Positions 17,068-25,502 of a stretch of 64,000 nt of DNA are shown in pieces. This stretch comes from Pseudomonas neuropathica (GTDB lineage: Bacteria; Pseudomonadota; Gammaproteobacteria; Pseudomonadales; Pseudomonadaceae). A program made the translations under genes and the position numbers. Under the pieces are notes generated by a model that made no database searches, had not been told where the DNA came from, and saw only the letters and a program-made list of their open reading frames with translations. The stretch covers positions 1-64,000 of the forward strand of contig NZ_JACOPX010000014.1 of the NCBI RefSeq assembly GCF_015461835.1. Reading direction: 5' to 3'. Each line of letters begins with the position of its first letter. The first letter of the stretch is position 1.

Positions 17068-17334
17068 ATGGCGCGATACATTCCGATTACCGGGATCGAC
17101 TGCAAGATTCCCAGCCTGTTGATCGATAGCGAAGCACCGGTGGATGTGCTGCATGGCACGGCGGCTTACCGTTTGCGCTGTGTGACGCAACTGATGGAGA
17201 CACTGGCGCTGGGGGATGGCAAGGGGCATGACGCTTTACTGCTGCAGGATTTCGCCCGGGTGATGGCGATCCCGTTGCGGGACAGTTGCGACTTGATGGA
17301 TGTCATCGGCTGGAAGTTGCAGGCGCAGCTTTAA
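17068..17334 (+). CDS. Small partner protein of the DUF6124 gene (88 aa)
   Basis: The ATG at 17068 follows AGGGAGG at good spacing, 16 bases after the DUF6124 stop. The product begins with a short beta-like segment (RYIPITGIDCKIPSLLID). It then has a helical region (AYRLRCVTQLMETLAL and DALLLQDFARVMAIPLRDSCDLMDVIGWKL) whose layout echoes the DUF6124/DUF3077 helical body. It may be a distant paralogue acting as a pair. No family name can be assigned with confidence. It is followed at once by a REP doublet. Confidence 0.7.
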   Translation: MARYIPITGIDCKIPSLLIDSEAPVDVLHGTAAYRLRCVTQLMETLALGDGKGHDALLLQDFARVMAIPLRDSCDLMDVIGWKLQAQL

Positions 17335-17340
17335 AGACAA

Positions 17341-17424
17341 AAAATCGCAGCCTGCGACAGCACCTACATTGACCGAGTGAAAACCCGATCCTGTAGGCGC
17401 TGCCGCAGGCTGCGATCTTTTGAT
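17341..17424. repeat. REP doublet (GCTGCCGCAGGCTGCGATC type)
   Basis: The arms ATCGCAGCCTGCGACAGC and GCTGCCGCAGGCTGCGAT are inverted across a ~30-base centre. It sits between the convergent DUF6124 unit and ampC. Confidence 0.85.
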
Positions 17425-17426
17425 TT

Positions 17427-18593
17427 TCAGTCAGCGACAGCGCTGAGGATTTTGTGGGCGATCTTCACCCGCTCAGGAATCGGGAAGTTCTTGTTGGCCA
17501 TGATCACGATGCCTACGTCTTTGCTCGGCACAAACGCAACATAAGCCCCGAAGCCACCTGTCGAGCCTGTTTTGTTGATCAACACGTCTTGCGGTTGCGG
17601 TTGCGGCGGATTCAGCCACTGCACCTTGTGCGCCTCCATGGCCATTTCCGTCGAGTTGCCCGCCAGCAAACGCTCGAGACTGATCGGGTAGCGGTACATT
17701 TCCCAACCGAGGCCTTGGGTCATGTCGCCGACGGTGTAGTAACCGGTGTGGGTGTTGGCGATGGTTTTTTGCAGGGACGCTTCCAGCGTTTCAGGCTTCA
17801 GGTTGGCCTGCACGTAACGCAGCATGTCCACGGCACTGGTTTTCACGCCGTAGGCCTGCGAATCCAGGGCGCCGGGGGTGACGCGCACTGGCTTGCCGTT
17901 TTTGTCATAGCCCTGCGCATACAAGCCCATTTGCGCGGCAGGCACGCTGAGGTAGGTGTGCTGCAAACCGAGTTTCGGCAGCAGGGTTTGCGTCATCGCC
18001 TGATCAAACGGCTGGCCGAGGCTTTTCGCGGCCAGATAACCGAACAAACCTAAACTCGGGTTGGAGTACTGGCGATGGCTGCCAGCCGGATACACCGGTT
18101 TCCACTGTTGGAAATAGCCGAGCATCTTGTCAGACGAATCCGAGTTGTCCGGGAATTGCAGCGGCAAACCGCCGGCACTGTAGGTGCCCAATTGCAGCAC
18201 GCTGATGTTGTCGAAGGCGCTGCCTTTCAGATCAGGCCAGAGCTGACTGGCCTTGGTCGACAGATCGAGTTTGCCAGTCGCCTGGGCATAACCGGCGAGG
18301 GTGGCGGTGAAGGTTTTGCTCACCGAGCCGATTTCAAACAGGGTGTTTTCGCTGACTTTTTGCCCGGTATCTTTGCTGGCGACGCCGTAGTTAAAGTAAT
18401 GCGCCTTGCCGTTGATGGTCAGCGCTACGGTGAGGCCGGGAATGTTCTGCTGCTGCATCACAGGCGTTACTGCGTCGTTGACCAATGCTTGCAACTGCGC
18501 AGCGTCGGGCGCGGCGGCGAGACAGGATGTGGCGCCCAAGAACAGGCCGAAAGCAGCGCAGGAAATGACTTTGCTCGATTGAATGGATGGCAT
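17427..18593 (-). CDS. ampC: Class C beta-lactamase
   Basis: A 388-residue periplasmic cephalosporinase that hydrolyses beta-lactams through an acyl-serine intermediate. The signal peptide runs to about residue 28 (CLAAA). The three catalytic motifs are present: Ser90-Val-Ser-Lys93 (S-x-x-K), Tyr176-Ser-Asn178 and Lys341-Thr-Gly343. Length and the GYDKNGKPVRV and PGALDSQAYGVK segments are standard for Pseudomonas AmpC. The ATG at 18593 is preferred; a frame start at 18611 lacks a ribosome site. It is divergent from ampR, the usual layout for induction by cell-wall fragments. The 160-base spacer should hold the AmpR operator, but I could not define it. Confidence 0.95.
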   Translation of the reverse strand: MPSIQSSKVISCAAFGLFLGATSCLAAAPDAAQLQALVNDAVTPVMQQQNIPGLTVALTINGKAHYFNYGVASKDTGQKVSENTLFEIGSVSKTFTATLAGYAQATGKLDLSTKASQLWPDLKGSAFDNISVLQLGTYSAGGLPLQFPDNSDSSDKMLGYFQQWKPVYPAGSHRQYSNPSLGLFGYLAAKSLGQPFDQAMTQTLLPKLGLQHTYLSVPAAQMGLYAQGYDKNGKPVRVTPGALDSQAYGVKTSAVDMLRYVQANLKPETLEASLQKTIANTHTGYYTVGDMTQGLGWEMYRYPISLERLLAGNSTEMAMEAHKVQWLNPPQPQPQDVLINKTGSTGGFGAYVAFVPSKDVGIVIMANKNFPIPERVKIAHKILSAVAD

Positions 18594-18753
18594 GAATGAA
18601 CCACTCTCCATGAGTGTTGATGACGTTATCCCGCTACACTGCGGGCGATTTCTTCGTTGGGCGACTGATCAGCGCCGCCAATTTAGTCAGCGCGACGCCA
18701 ATCGACAAACGACGAAAACTCGCACGAGCCATTAGAAAAATTTGGGACTGGGC

Positions 18754-19626
18754 ATGATTCGACCGCAATTGCCGCTCAACGCACTGCGCGCCTTTGAAGC
18801 GTCCGCACGTCATTTGAGCTTCACCCGCGCGGCCGTGGAGCTGTGCGTCACGCAAGCGGCGGTCAGCCATCAGGTCAAAAGCCTTGAGGCGCAACTTAAC
18901 GTAACCCTGTTCAAACGCCTGCCCCGTGGGCTGATGCTGACCAGCGAAGGTGAAACCTTGCTGCCGGTACTGAGCACGTCTTTCGATCACATCGCGCAGA
19001 TTCTCGAGCGTGTCGCCGGAGGACAGTATCGTGAAATGCTGACCGTCGGCGCTGTCGGCACCTTCGCCGTAGGTTGGTTGTTGCCGAGGCTGGCGGACTT
19101 CAGTGCGAAACATCCGCTCATAGATTTGCGACTGTCGACCAACAACAACCGTGTGGATGTCGCGGCGGAAGGGCTGGATTACGCAATCCGTTTTGGCGCA
19201 GGGGCGTGGCATGGCATCGACGCGACGCGTTTGCTCGATGCACCCCTGTCGGTGTTGTGCGTGCCGGAGATCGCCCGGCAATTGCAATCGCCGGGGGATT
19301 TGCTGCAACAGACGTTGCTGCGTTCCTATCGCACCGATGAGTGGCCGGAGTGGTTTCAGGCGGCCGGATTGGCGACCCAGGCTGCGCCGCCGCAAAGCAT
19401 CGTGTTCGACTCGTCGCTGGCGATGATGGAGGCTGCGTTGCAGGGCAGTGGTGTGGCGTTGGCGCCACCAATGATGTTCGCCCGGCAACTGGCGGCGGAG
19501 GCGATTTGTCAGCCGTTTGCGATTGAGATTACGACGGGGAGTTACTGGTTGACGCGGTTGCAGTCGCGGCCGGAAACGGCGGCGATGATGGCTTTCAAAA
19601 CCTGGCTGCTGCAAATCTCTGGTTAA
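18754..19626 (+). CDS. ampR: LysR-type regulator AmpR
   Basis: A 290-residue activator/repressor of ampC. The N-terminal helix-turn-helix reads PLNALRAFEASARHLSFTRAAVELCVTQAAVSHQVKSLE, essentially the AmpR signature, and the effector domain includes GAVGTFAVGWLLPRL. AmpR binds UDP-MurNAc-pentapeptide or anhydro-muropeptides and so links ampC expression to wall recycling (family knowledge). The ATG at 18754 matches the family start; the upstream in-frame TTG at 18742 is not needed. It is divergent from ampC and followed by a REP doublet. Confidence 0.92.
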   Translation: MIRPQLPLNALRAFEASARHLSFTRAAVELCVTQAAVSHQVKSLEAQLNVTLFKRLPRGLMLTSEGETLLPVLSTSFDHIAQILERVAGGQYREMLTVGAVGTFAVGWLLPRLADFSAKHPLIDLRLSTNNNRVDVAAEGLDYAIRFGAGAWHGIDATRLLDAPLSVLCVPEIARQLQSPGDLLQQTLLRSYRTDEWPEWFQAAGLATQAAPPQSIVFDSSLAMMEAALQGSGVALAPPMMFARQLAAEAICQPFAIEITTGSYWLTRLQSRPETAAMMAFKTWLLQISG

Positions 19627-19637
19627 CGCAAAACCCT

Positions 19638-19727
19638 TGCAGGAGTGAGCCTGCTCGCGATAGCGGTGTGTCAGTTGATATCAATTTTGACTGACACACC
19701 GCTATCGCGAGCAGGCTCACTCCTACA
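19638..19727. repeat. REP doublet (GGAGTGAGCCTGCTCGCGATAGCGG type)
   Basis: Inverted arms of about 40 bases, including GCGGTGTGTCAGT and its complement, lie between the ampR and gudD stop codons. Confidence 0.9.
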
Positions 19728-19754
19728 GGGACCGTGGTGGATTGGAGATCAGGT

Positions 19755-21098
19755 TCAGCGCACCAGACACGGCCGCTTGTTATCGAACTTCCAGCCCGGA
19801 ATCAGAAACTGCATCGCCACGCTGTCATCCCGCGCGCCGAGGCCCATGCCTTTATACAGTTCATGGGCCTTGGCCACCTGGTCCATGTCCAGCTCCACAC
19901 CCAGCCCCGGCTTCTTCGGCACCTGCACCAGACCATCGACGATTTGCAGCGGCGCCTTGGTCAACCGCTGGCCGTCCTGCCAGATCCAGTGGGTGTCGAT
20001 CGCGGTGATCTCGCCCGGTGCGGCGGCAGCGACATGGGTGAACATCGCCAGCGAGATATCGAAGTGGTTGTTGGAATGCGAACCCCAGGTCAGGCCCCAC
20101 TCATGGCACATTTGCGCCACACGCACCGATCCCTGCATGGTCCAGAAATGCGGGTCGGCCAGCGGAATGTCCACCGACTGCAACTGGATCGCATGACCCA
20201 TCTCACGCCAGTCAGTGGCGATCATGTTGGTGGCGGTTTTCAGCCCCGTGGCACGACGAAACTCGGCCATCACTTCTCGACCGGAATAACCGTTTTCCGC
20301 ACCGCACGGGTCTTCGGCATAGGCGAGCACCTGATGCTGATCGCGGCACAAGCGAATGGCTTCTTTCAACGACCACGCGCCGTTCGGATCGAGGGTGATG
20401 CGCGCCTCGGGAAAGCGCTCGGCCAGCGCCGTCACTGCTTCGATTTCCGCATCGCCGCTGAGCACGCCGCCCTTGAGTTTGAAGTCCTTGAAACCGTATT
20501 TCGCGTGGGCCGCTTCGGCGAGGCGCACCACGGCTTCGGCCGTCATGGCCTTCTCGTGCCGCACGCGGAACCAGTCGTTGTCGGCGTCCGGTTCGCTTCG
20601 GTAGGCGAGGTCGGTTTCGCGCTGATCGCCAACGTAGAACAGATAACCGAGCATCTTCACTTCGTCGCGTTGCTGACCTTCGCCGAGCAGCGCCGCCACC
20701 GGTACATCGAGATGCTGACCGAGCAGATCGAGCAGTGCGGCTTCGAGGCCGGTGACCGCGTGAATGGTGATGCGCAGGTCAAACGTCTGCAGACCACGAC
20801 CGCCAGCATCGCGGTCGGCGAAGGTCTGGCGCACTTGATTGAGGATTTTCTGATACGTGCCGATCGGGCTGCCGACCACCAGGCTGCGCGCGTCTTCCAG
20901 GGTCTGGCGAATACGCTCGCCACCGGGCACTTCACCGACGCCGGTGTGGCCGGCGTTGTCCTTGAGGATGACGATGTTGCGGGTAAAAAACGGCCCGTGG
21001 GCGCCGCTCAGATTGAGCAGCATGCCGTCGTGGCCGGCCACCGGGATGACTTGCATGTCGGTGATGATCGGGGCTTTGGCGGTGTCGTGTGCGGTCAT
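19755..21098 (-). CDS. gudD: D-glucarate dehydratase
   Basis: A 447-residue enolase-superfamily enzyme that dehydrates D-glucarate (and often L-idarate) to 5-keto-4-deoxyglucarate in the cytoplasm. The mandelate-racemase-type barrel shows the KLKGG catalytic lysine segment (FKDFKLKGGVLSGD), the metal ligands in ITLDPNGAWS and YAEDPCGAENG, NMIATDWREM, and the His-containing WGSHSNNHFDISLAMFTHVAAAAPG. These are diagnostic for GudD. It lies 21 bases downstream of the sugar-acid transporter gene, so the two form a gud operon. The KDG aldolase and dehydratase steps that follow are not in this window. Confidence 0.95.
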   Translation of the reverse strand: MTAHDTAKAPIITDMQVIPVAGHDGMLLNLSGAHGPFFTRNIVILKDNAGHTGVGEVPGGERIRQTLEDARSLVVGSPIGTYQKILNQVRQTFADRDAGGRGLQTFDLRITIHAVTGLEAALLDLLGQHLDVPVAALLGEGQQRDEVKMLGYLFYVGDQRETDLAYRSEPDADNDWFRVRHEKAMTAEAVVRLAEAAHAKYGFKDFKLKGGVLSGDAEIEAVTALAERFPEARITLDPNGAWSLKEAIRLCRDQHQVLAYAEDPCGAENGYSGREVMAEFRRATGLKTATNMIATDWREMGHAIQLQSVDIPLADPHFWTMQGSVRVAQMCHEWGLTWGSHSNNHFDISLAMFTHVAAAAPGEITAIDTHWIWQDGQRLTKAPLQIVDGLVQVPKKPGLGVELDMDQVAKAHELYKGMGLGARDDSVAMQFLIPGWKFDNKRPCLVR

Positions 21099-21119
21099 GT
21101 TCTTATCCTTGTAAAAAGT

Positions 21120-22466
21120 TCAGGCGTGCTTTGGCGCGGCGTCAGCCACGGCGAGGTCGGCAGCAGGTTTCGGCGTGGTGCGCGCGAAGAAGACGATGAT
21201 CGCGGCAATGATCGACGTCGCGGCCAGGCCATAGAGGCCGCCCTGAATCGAGCCGGTGTGTTCTTCGAGCAGGCCGAACGTGGTCGGCGCGACGAAGCCG
21301 CCAAGGTTGCCGACCGAGTTGATCAGCGCGATCACCGCCGCCGCGATGCGCGCATCCAGATACGCCTGGGGGATCGGCCAGAACAGCGATGAGGCGGATT
21401 TGAAGCCCAGCGCAGCAATGCAGATCGCAACGAAAGCGAAGATCGGCCCGCCGGTGGTCGACATGAACATCCCCGCAGCGGCGATCAACAGGGCGGTGGC
21501 GACCCACGCCTGCTGGTGTTTCCACTTGGCCGAGAACGAGGCGAAAGCGTACATGCCGATGATCGACAGCAACCACGGAATCGAGTTGAACAGGCCGACC
21601 TGGAAGTCGCTCATCTCGCCCATTTTCTTGATGATGCTCGGCAGCCAGAAGGTTGCCGCGTAGATGGTCAACTGAATGAAGAAGTAGATCAGGCAGAACA
21701 GGATGATCTGGCGGTCCTTGAGCAGTTTGCCCATGGATGGCCGGATCGGCGTCGCGGCTTCGCGGGCCTTCTGTTCAGCGTCGATGGCGTTGACCAGTGC
21801 GTCCTGTTCGGCGCGGCTCAGCCATTTCGCGTCGTGGGGTTTGGCGTCGAGCCAGAACCAGACGAACACGCACAGGCACACGGAAAACATCCCTTCAATG
21901 AAGTACATCCACTGCCAGCCGTGCATGCCCAGCCCATTGATTTGCAGGAGCAGGCCGGACAGCGGGCCGGAGATCAACGAGGCCACGGCCGAGCCGCTGA
22001 GGAAAATCGCAATTGCTTTGCCGCGTTCGGCACCGGGCAACCAGCGGGTGAAGTAGTAGATCACCCCGGGAAAGAACCCGGCTTCGGCCACGCCGAGCAA
22101 AAAGCGCAGTACATAGAAGTGGGTTTCGTTTTGGATGAAGGCCATGCCGGCGGCGACCAGGCCCCAGGTGAGCATGATGCGGGTCAGCCAGATGCGTGCG
22201 CCGACTTTTTGCAGAAGCATGTTCGACGGGACTTCGAACAGCGCGTAACCGATGAAGAACAGCCCGGCGCCGAAGCCATAAGCGGCGGCACCAATACCGA
22301 GGTCATGTTCCATGTGAGTGCGGACGAAACCGATGTTCACTCGGTCAATGTAATTGACGATGAACATGATCACGAACAGCGGCAGGACGTGGCGTTTCAC
22401 TTTCGAGATGGCCGACGCGAGTGTCGAATCGACGCCCTCGTTCATCCCGGAGACGGAGGTTTTCAC
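21120..22466 (-). CDS. gudP: MFS glucarate/galactarate transporter
   Basis: A 448-residue proton-coupled importer of the anion:cation symporter family. After a polar N-tail it shows the family signature FIVNYIDRVNIGF and 12 hydrophobic segments, with LGVAEAGFFPGVIYYFTRWLP in helix 4. The GTG at 22466 is preferred because GGGAG lies about nine bases upstream; another GTG at 22481 overlaps that site. The neighbour gudD makes D-glucarate the likely substrate. Expression is probably governed by the divergent FCD-type regulator through TCATACAA-type sites in the 345-base spacer. Confidence 0.9.
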   Translation of the reverse strand: MKTSVSGMNEGVDSTLASAISKVKRHVLPLFVIMFIVNYIDRVNIGFVRTHMEHDLGIGAAAYGFGAGLFFIGYALFEVPSNMLLQKVGARIWLTRIMLTWGLVAAGMAFIQNETHFYVLRFLLGVAEAGFFPGVIYYFTRWLPGAERGKAIAIFLSGSAVASLISGPLSGLLLQINGLGMHGWQWMYFIEGMFSVCLCVFVWFWLDAKPHDAKWLSRAEQDALVNAIDAEQKAREAATPIRPSMGKLLKDRQIILFCLIYFFIQLTIYAATFWLPSIIKKMGEMSDFQVGLFNSIPWLLSIIGMYAFASFSAKWKHQQAWVATALLIAAAGMFMSTTGGPIFAFVAICIAALGFKSASSLFWPIPQAYLDARIAAAVIALINSVGNLGGFVAPTTFGLLEEHTGSIQGGLYGLAATSIIAAIIVFFARTTPKPAADLAVADAAPKHA

Positions 22467-22529
22467 TTGTTTTTCTCCCACTGATTATTTTTATGCGGGG
22501 TAGGGCAGGTGCTGCGTTGTTGCTAGACA

Positions 22530-22558
22530 TCATACAACTGAGAAATTTTGTCCTACAA
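22530..22558. promoter_or_regulatory. Candidate GntR/FCD operator near the gudP start
   Basis: TCATACAA (22530-22537), with a related TCCTACAA (22551-22558), lies about 65 bases upstream of gudP. The same octamer occurs inside the palindrome at 22726-22736. FCD regulators commonly bind TTGTNNNACAA-type sites. Confidence 0.45.
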
Positions 22559-22725
22559 GTAGGGTTCGCCGATTATTTTTCTCTGGGATGCCGGTTTCTT
22601 ATGCTTTTTTGCGTTAATGATCAATGTTTGTTGGGTTTTGTAGGGCGTGGAGCATCACGTCATCCCCAGGGAAGCACGGTTCTGTTTGTCAGAAATGTTT
22701 GAAGTTATTTCCATTTATTTGAGTG

Positions 22726-22736
22726 TTGTCATACAA
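22726..22736. promoter_or_regulatory. Candidate GntR/FCD operator palindrome near the regulator start
   Basis: TTGT-CAT-ACAA is a perfect inverted repeat with a three-base centre, about 75 bases upstream of the regulator ATG. Its fit to the family consensus suggests autoregulation. Confidence 0.5.
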
Positions 22737-22811
22737 GCTGAGCCGCTAAACTCAGTTTCGTCATCCCCGCAGGATGCTACGATCCACAAGCCCCGATCAC
22801 CGGAACCGATC

Positions 22812-23525
22812 ATGCAAGAAGACCTCGACGCTCCCGCCCGTAAACGTGCGCACAACCTCGCCCATGACCTGGTGGAGAAGCTCACGCAAAGCATCCTGCT
22901 CGGCCAGCTGTCGCCCGGCGACAAGCTGCCGTCAGAGAATTCCATCGTTCAGGAACACGGTGTCAGCCGCACGGTGGTGCGCGAGGCGATTTCCAAGTTG
23001 CAGGCTTCCGGGCTGGTGGAGACGCGCCACGGCATCGGCACCTTTGTCATCGAGCGTGTTGCGGAGCAGGGCTTGCGCCTGAATGTCGACACGGCGCTCG
23101 GTGTGCGCAGCATTCTCGAACTGCGTCTGGGCCTGGAAACCCAAGCGGCGGCGCTGGCGGCGCAGCGGCGCACGGAGGCGCAAGTGCTGCAGATGCGTCA
23201 GGCGCTGGATGACTATCAGCGGCTGCTCGACAACAACGACAGTTGCGTCGAAGCGGATCGGCGCTTTCATCTGCTGATTGCCGAGGCCACCGGCAATGTT
23301 TGCTTCAGCGAGATCATGCAGCACCTGGGCAGCGCGATGATTCCGCGTCATCGCCTCAATGCTGCTGAACGTGGCGCGGCGGATTTGAGCAAGCTCGGGC
23401 AACTGGCCCATCTGGAACATGAGGCGATTCTGAATGCGATCAAGCGTCAGGATGCGGACGCCGCGCGCGCGGCCATGTGGCTGCATCTGACCAACAGCCG
23501 CGACCGGTTTTCCGCGCGGGGCTGA
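22812..23525 (+). CDS. GntR/FCD-family regulator of the glucarate operon
   Basis: A 237-residue transcription factor. A winged helix (about 15-80: LVEKLTQSILLGQLSPGDKLPSENSIVQEHGVSRTVVREAISKLQASGLVE) is followed by a helical FCD ligand domain (about 100-225: ILELRLGLETQAAALAAQRR, DRRFHLLIAEATGN, HEAILNAIKRQDADAARAAM) with metal-binding His positions. It is divergent from gudP-gudD, so control of glucarate use is likely, with a sugar acid as effector (inference). The open frame extends upstream to 22647, but the ATG at 22812 begins the conserved part. Confidence 0.86.
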   Translation: MQEDLDAPARKRAHNLAHDLVEKLTQSILLGQLSPGDKLPSENSIVQEHGVSRTVVREAISKLQASGLVETRHGIGTFVIERVAEQGLRLNVDTALGVRSILELRLGLETQAAALAAQRRTEAQVLQMRQALDDYQRLLDNNDSCVEADRRFHLLIAEATGNVCFSEIMQHLGSAMIPRHRLNAAERGAADLSKLGQLAHLEHEAILNAIKRQDADAARAAMWLHLTNSRDRFSARG

Positions 23526-23617
23526 TGTCCGTTGGTCTGTTCGATAGCACGCCGTGCAAAGGGCTGATTCCAAGTTGTACGGCCCGGGTATTCCGGACCT
23601 CCTGAGTGAGGTGCGTC

Positions 23618-23851
23618 ATGGCTAACGATTTGCTGTTTCAGGGTGGCGTGCTGCCCACCGATTCGACCCGGCCGCTGCCCGGTACCGATGAACCGACACT
23701 GGCTGATCACGACTCACCGATGGGAATGCCCCCGGGGCGCGATCCCTTGAGTGACGCCGACCGGCCGGATGATTGGAAGGACCCGGGAGCGGACGATGAG
23801 GATGTGCCGCCGGCGGATGAGCCGACGCCGTTGTCGGATGATCGGCGCTGA
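23618..23851 (+). CDS. Small acidic, proline-rich hypothetical protein (77 aa)
   Basis: A 77-residue product with very high Asp/Pro content (PDDWKDPGADDEDVPPADEPTPLSDD), no Cys, no signal peptide and probably no fixed fold. A TGAGG sits upstream of the ATG at 23618. It resembles two other genes in this window (37206-37412 and 37425-37631) in length, acidity and the repeated DP/DSP wording, so the three may form a family of disordered cytoplasmic proteins. The function is unknown. Confidence 0.65.
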   Translation: MANDLLFQGGVLPTDSTRPLPGTDEPTLADHDSPMGMPPGRDPLSDADRPDDWKDPGADDEDVPPADEPTPLSDDRR

Positions 23852-23882
23852 GACTTGGTTGTTGTGCTGGATTTACCGGCCT

Positions 23883-23904
23883 CTTCGCGAGCTTGCTCGC
23901 GAAG
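23883..23904. repeat. Single REP hairpin
   Basis: CTTCGCGAGC-TTGCTCGCGAAG is a self-complementary single unit of the GCTTGCTCGCGAA REP family, between two convergent genes. Confidence 0.7.
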
Positions 23905-23945
23905 ACGGCATAACCCTCCATACATACCTTCGACCAGACCCCTTC

Positions 23946-25277
23946 TCAAGCAACGCCTAAATCCCGCATCAACAACCCGAACCGCAAATCCACCGCATCC
24001 GGAATCGGCAGATACACCGTGTGCCCATCCCCCGGTGCCACCTCGATCGCCTCTTCTTTAGCGTTCTGCAAATCATGCAGATCAAAATGGAAATTGCCCT
24101 TCGGCGTCATCAACTCCAGATGATCACCCAAGGCAAAGCGGTTCTTCACCTTGACCTCTGCCAATCGCCCACGCCGCTCGCCGGTCAACTCGCCAACGAA
24201 CTGCTGACGCTCCGACACCGAGCTGCCATTCTGATAATTCTGGTACTCGTCATGCACATGCCGGCGCAGGAAACCTTCGGTGTAGCCACGCTGTGCGAGT
24301 GATTCCAGATCGGTCATCAGGCTACGGTCAAATTCACGCCCGGCCACCGCATCATCAATCGCGCGGCGATACACCTGGGTGGTGCGCGCGCAATAGAAGT
24401 GCGATTTGGTCCGGCCTTCGATTTTCAGGGAATGCACGCCCATGCGCGTCATACGCTCGACGTGCTGCACCGCGCGCAGGTCCTTGGCGTTCATGATGTA
24501 GGTGCCGTGTTCGTCCTCGAACGCTGGCATCAATTCACCGGGGCGATTGGCTTCCTGCAGCAGGAACACCTGATCGGTGGGCGTACCCAGCCCCAGCGTT
24601 GGCTCTGGCTGGAAGGTCTGGACGATCTCGCCGAGCTGGTTTTCGGTGGCCTCTTGCGCTGAGTATTTCCAGCGACAAGCGTTGGTGCAGGTGCCCTGAT
24701 TGGCATCGCGCTTATTCATGTAACCGGAGAGCAGGCAGCGCCCGGAATAGGCCATGCACAGCGCGCCGTGGACGAACACTTCCAGTTCCATGCCCGGCAC
24801 CTGCTCACGGATTTCGCCGATTTCCTCCAGCGACAATTCCCGCGACAGGATGATCCGGCTCAGCCCCTGCTGCTGCCAGAATTCGACGCTCGCCCAGTTC
24901 ACCGTGTTGGCCTGCACCGACAGGTGAATCGGCATCTGCGGGAAATGTCGCCGCACGAGCATGATCAGTCCCGGGTCGGACATGATCAGCGCGTCGGGGG
25001 CCATGTCGATGACTGGTGCCAGATCCTTGAGGAAGGTCTTCAACTTGGCGTTGTGCGGGGCGATGTTGACCACCACGTAAAAGCGTTTGCCTTGCGCCTG
25101 CGCTTCACGAATACCCAGTGCCAGATTGGCGTGATCGAACTCGTTGTTGCGCACCCGCAGGCTGTAACGCGGCTGGCCGGCGTAGACCGCATCGGCGCCG
25201 TAAGCGAAGGCGTAACGCATGTTTTTCAGGGTGCCAGCGGGGGCGAGCAGTTCGGGGGCGGCGAGGGTAGGGGTCAT
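23946..25277 (-). CDS. trhP: Peptidase-U32-family tRNA hydroxylation protein TrhP (YegQ)
   Basis: A 443-residue protein of the U32 family. In E. coli the orthologue is needed to make 5-hydroxyuridine at the tRNA wobble position with prephenate as oxygen-linked cofactor source; it is not a proven protease. Visible features are ELLAPAGTLKNMRYAFAYGADAVYAG at the start, the U32 signature FVHGALCMAYSGRCLLSGYMNKRDANQGTCTNACRWKY (Cys cluster for an Fe-S centre) and KIEGRTKSHFYCA. It is transcribed alone. A near-consensus Anr/Fnr box lies about 55-65 bases upstream. Confidence 0.9.
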   Translation of the reverse strand: MTPTLAAPELLAPAGTLKNMRYAFAYGADAVYAGQPRYSLRVRNNEFDHANLALGIREAQAQGKRFYVVVNIAPHNAKLKTFLKDLAPVIDMAPDALIMSDPGLIMLVRRHFPQMPIHLSVQANTVNWASVEFWQQQGLSRIILSRELSLEEIGEIREQVPGMELEVFVHGALCMAYSGRCLLSGYMNKRDANQGTCTNACRWKYSAQEATENQLGEIVQTFQPEPTLGLGTPTDQVFLLQEANRPGELMPAFEDEHGTYIMNAKDLRAVQHVERMTRMGVHSLKIEGRTKSHFYCARTTQVYRRAIDDAVAGREFDRSLMTDLESLAQRGYTEGFLRRHVHDEYQNYQNGSSVSERQQFVGELTGERRGRLAEVKVKNRFALGDHLELMTPKGNFHFDLHDLQNAKEEAIEVAPGDGHTVYLPIPDAVDLRFGLLMRDLGVA

Positions 25278-25330
25278 GGCGGTGTCGATCGCAAAAGCGC
25301 GGCAGGGTAATGCGGATTCGGGCGCGGCTT

Positions 25331-25344
25331 ATTGATCTGGATCT
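25331..25344. promoter_or_regulatory. Candidate Anr/Dnr (Fnr-type) box upstream of trhP
   Basis: TTGAT-CTGG-ATCTA matches TTGAT-N4-ATCAA at nine of ten positions and lies 54-67 bases before the trhP ATG on the minus strand. Confidence 0.4.
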
Positions 25345-25502
25345 ACGCTTTGCACTGAGCGTGTTTTGTTGTGGGTGAACGAGCTCGATAAGCGGCTCGC
25401 GCTGATCCACAACTATGCTCCATGAATAAAGATGGCACTCGTGCAGGTCGCGGTTGACTAAGCATCGAGGCGTGCATGACGCCTGACTGACATGGATCGG
25501 AC

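Noticed and set aside
18634..18732. A 32-codon basic peptide frame between ampR and ampC on the ampC strand
   Set aside because: The peptide is amphipathic and could be a leader, but there is no ribosome site and the region must hold the AmpR operator.
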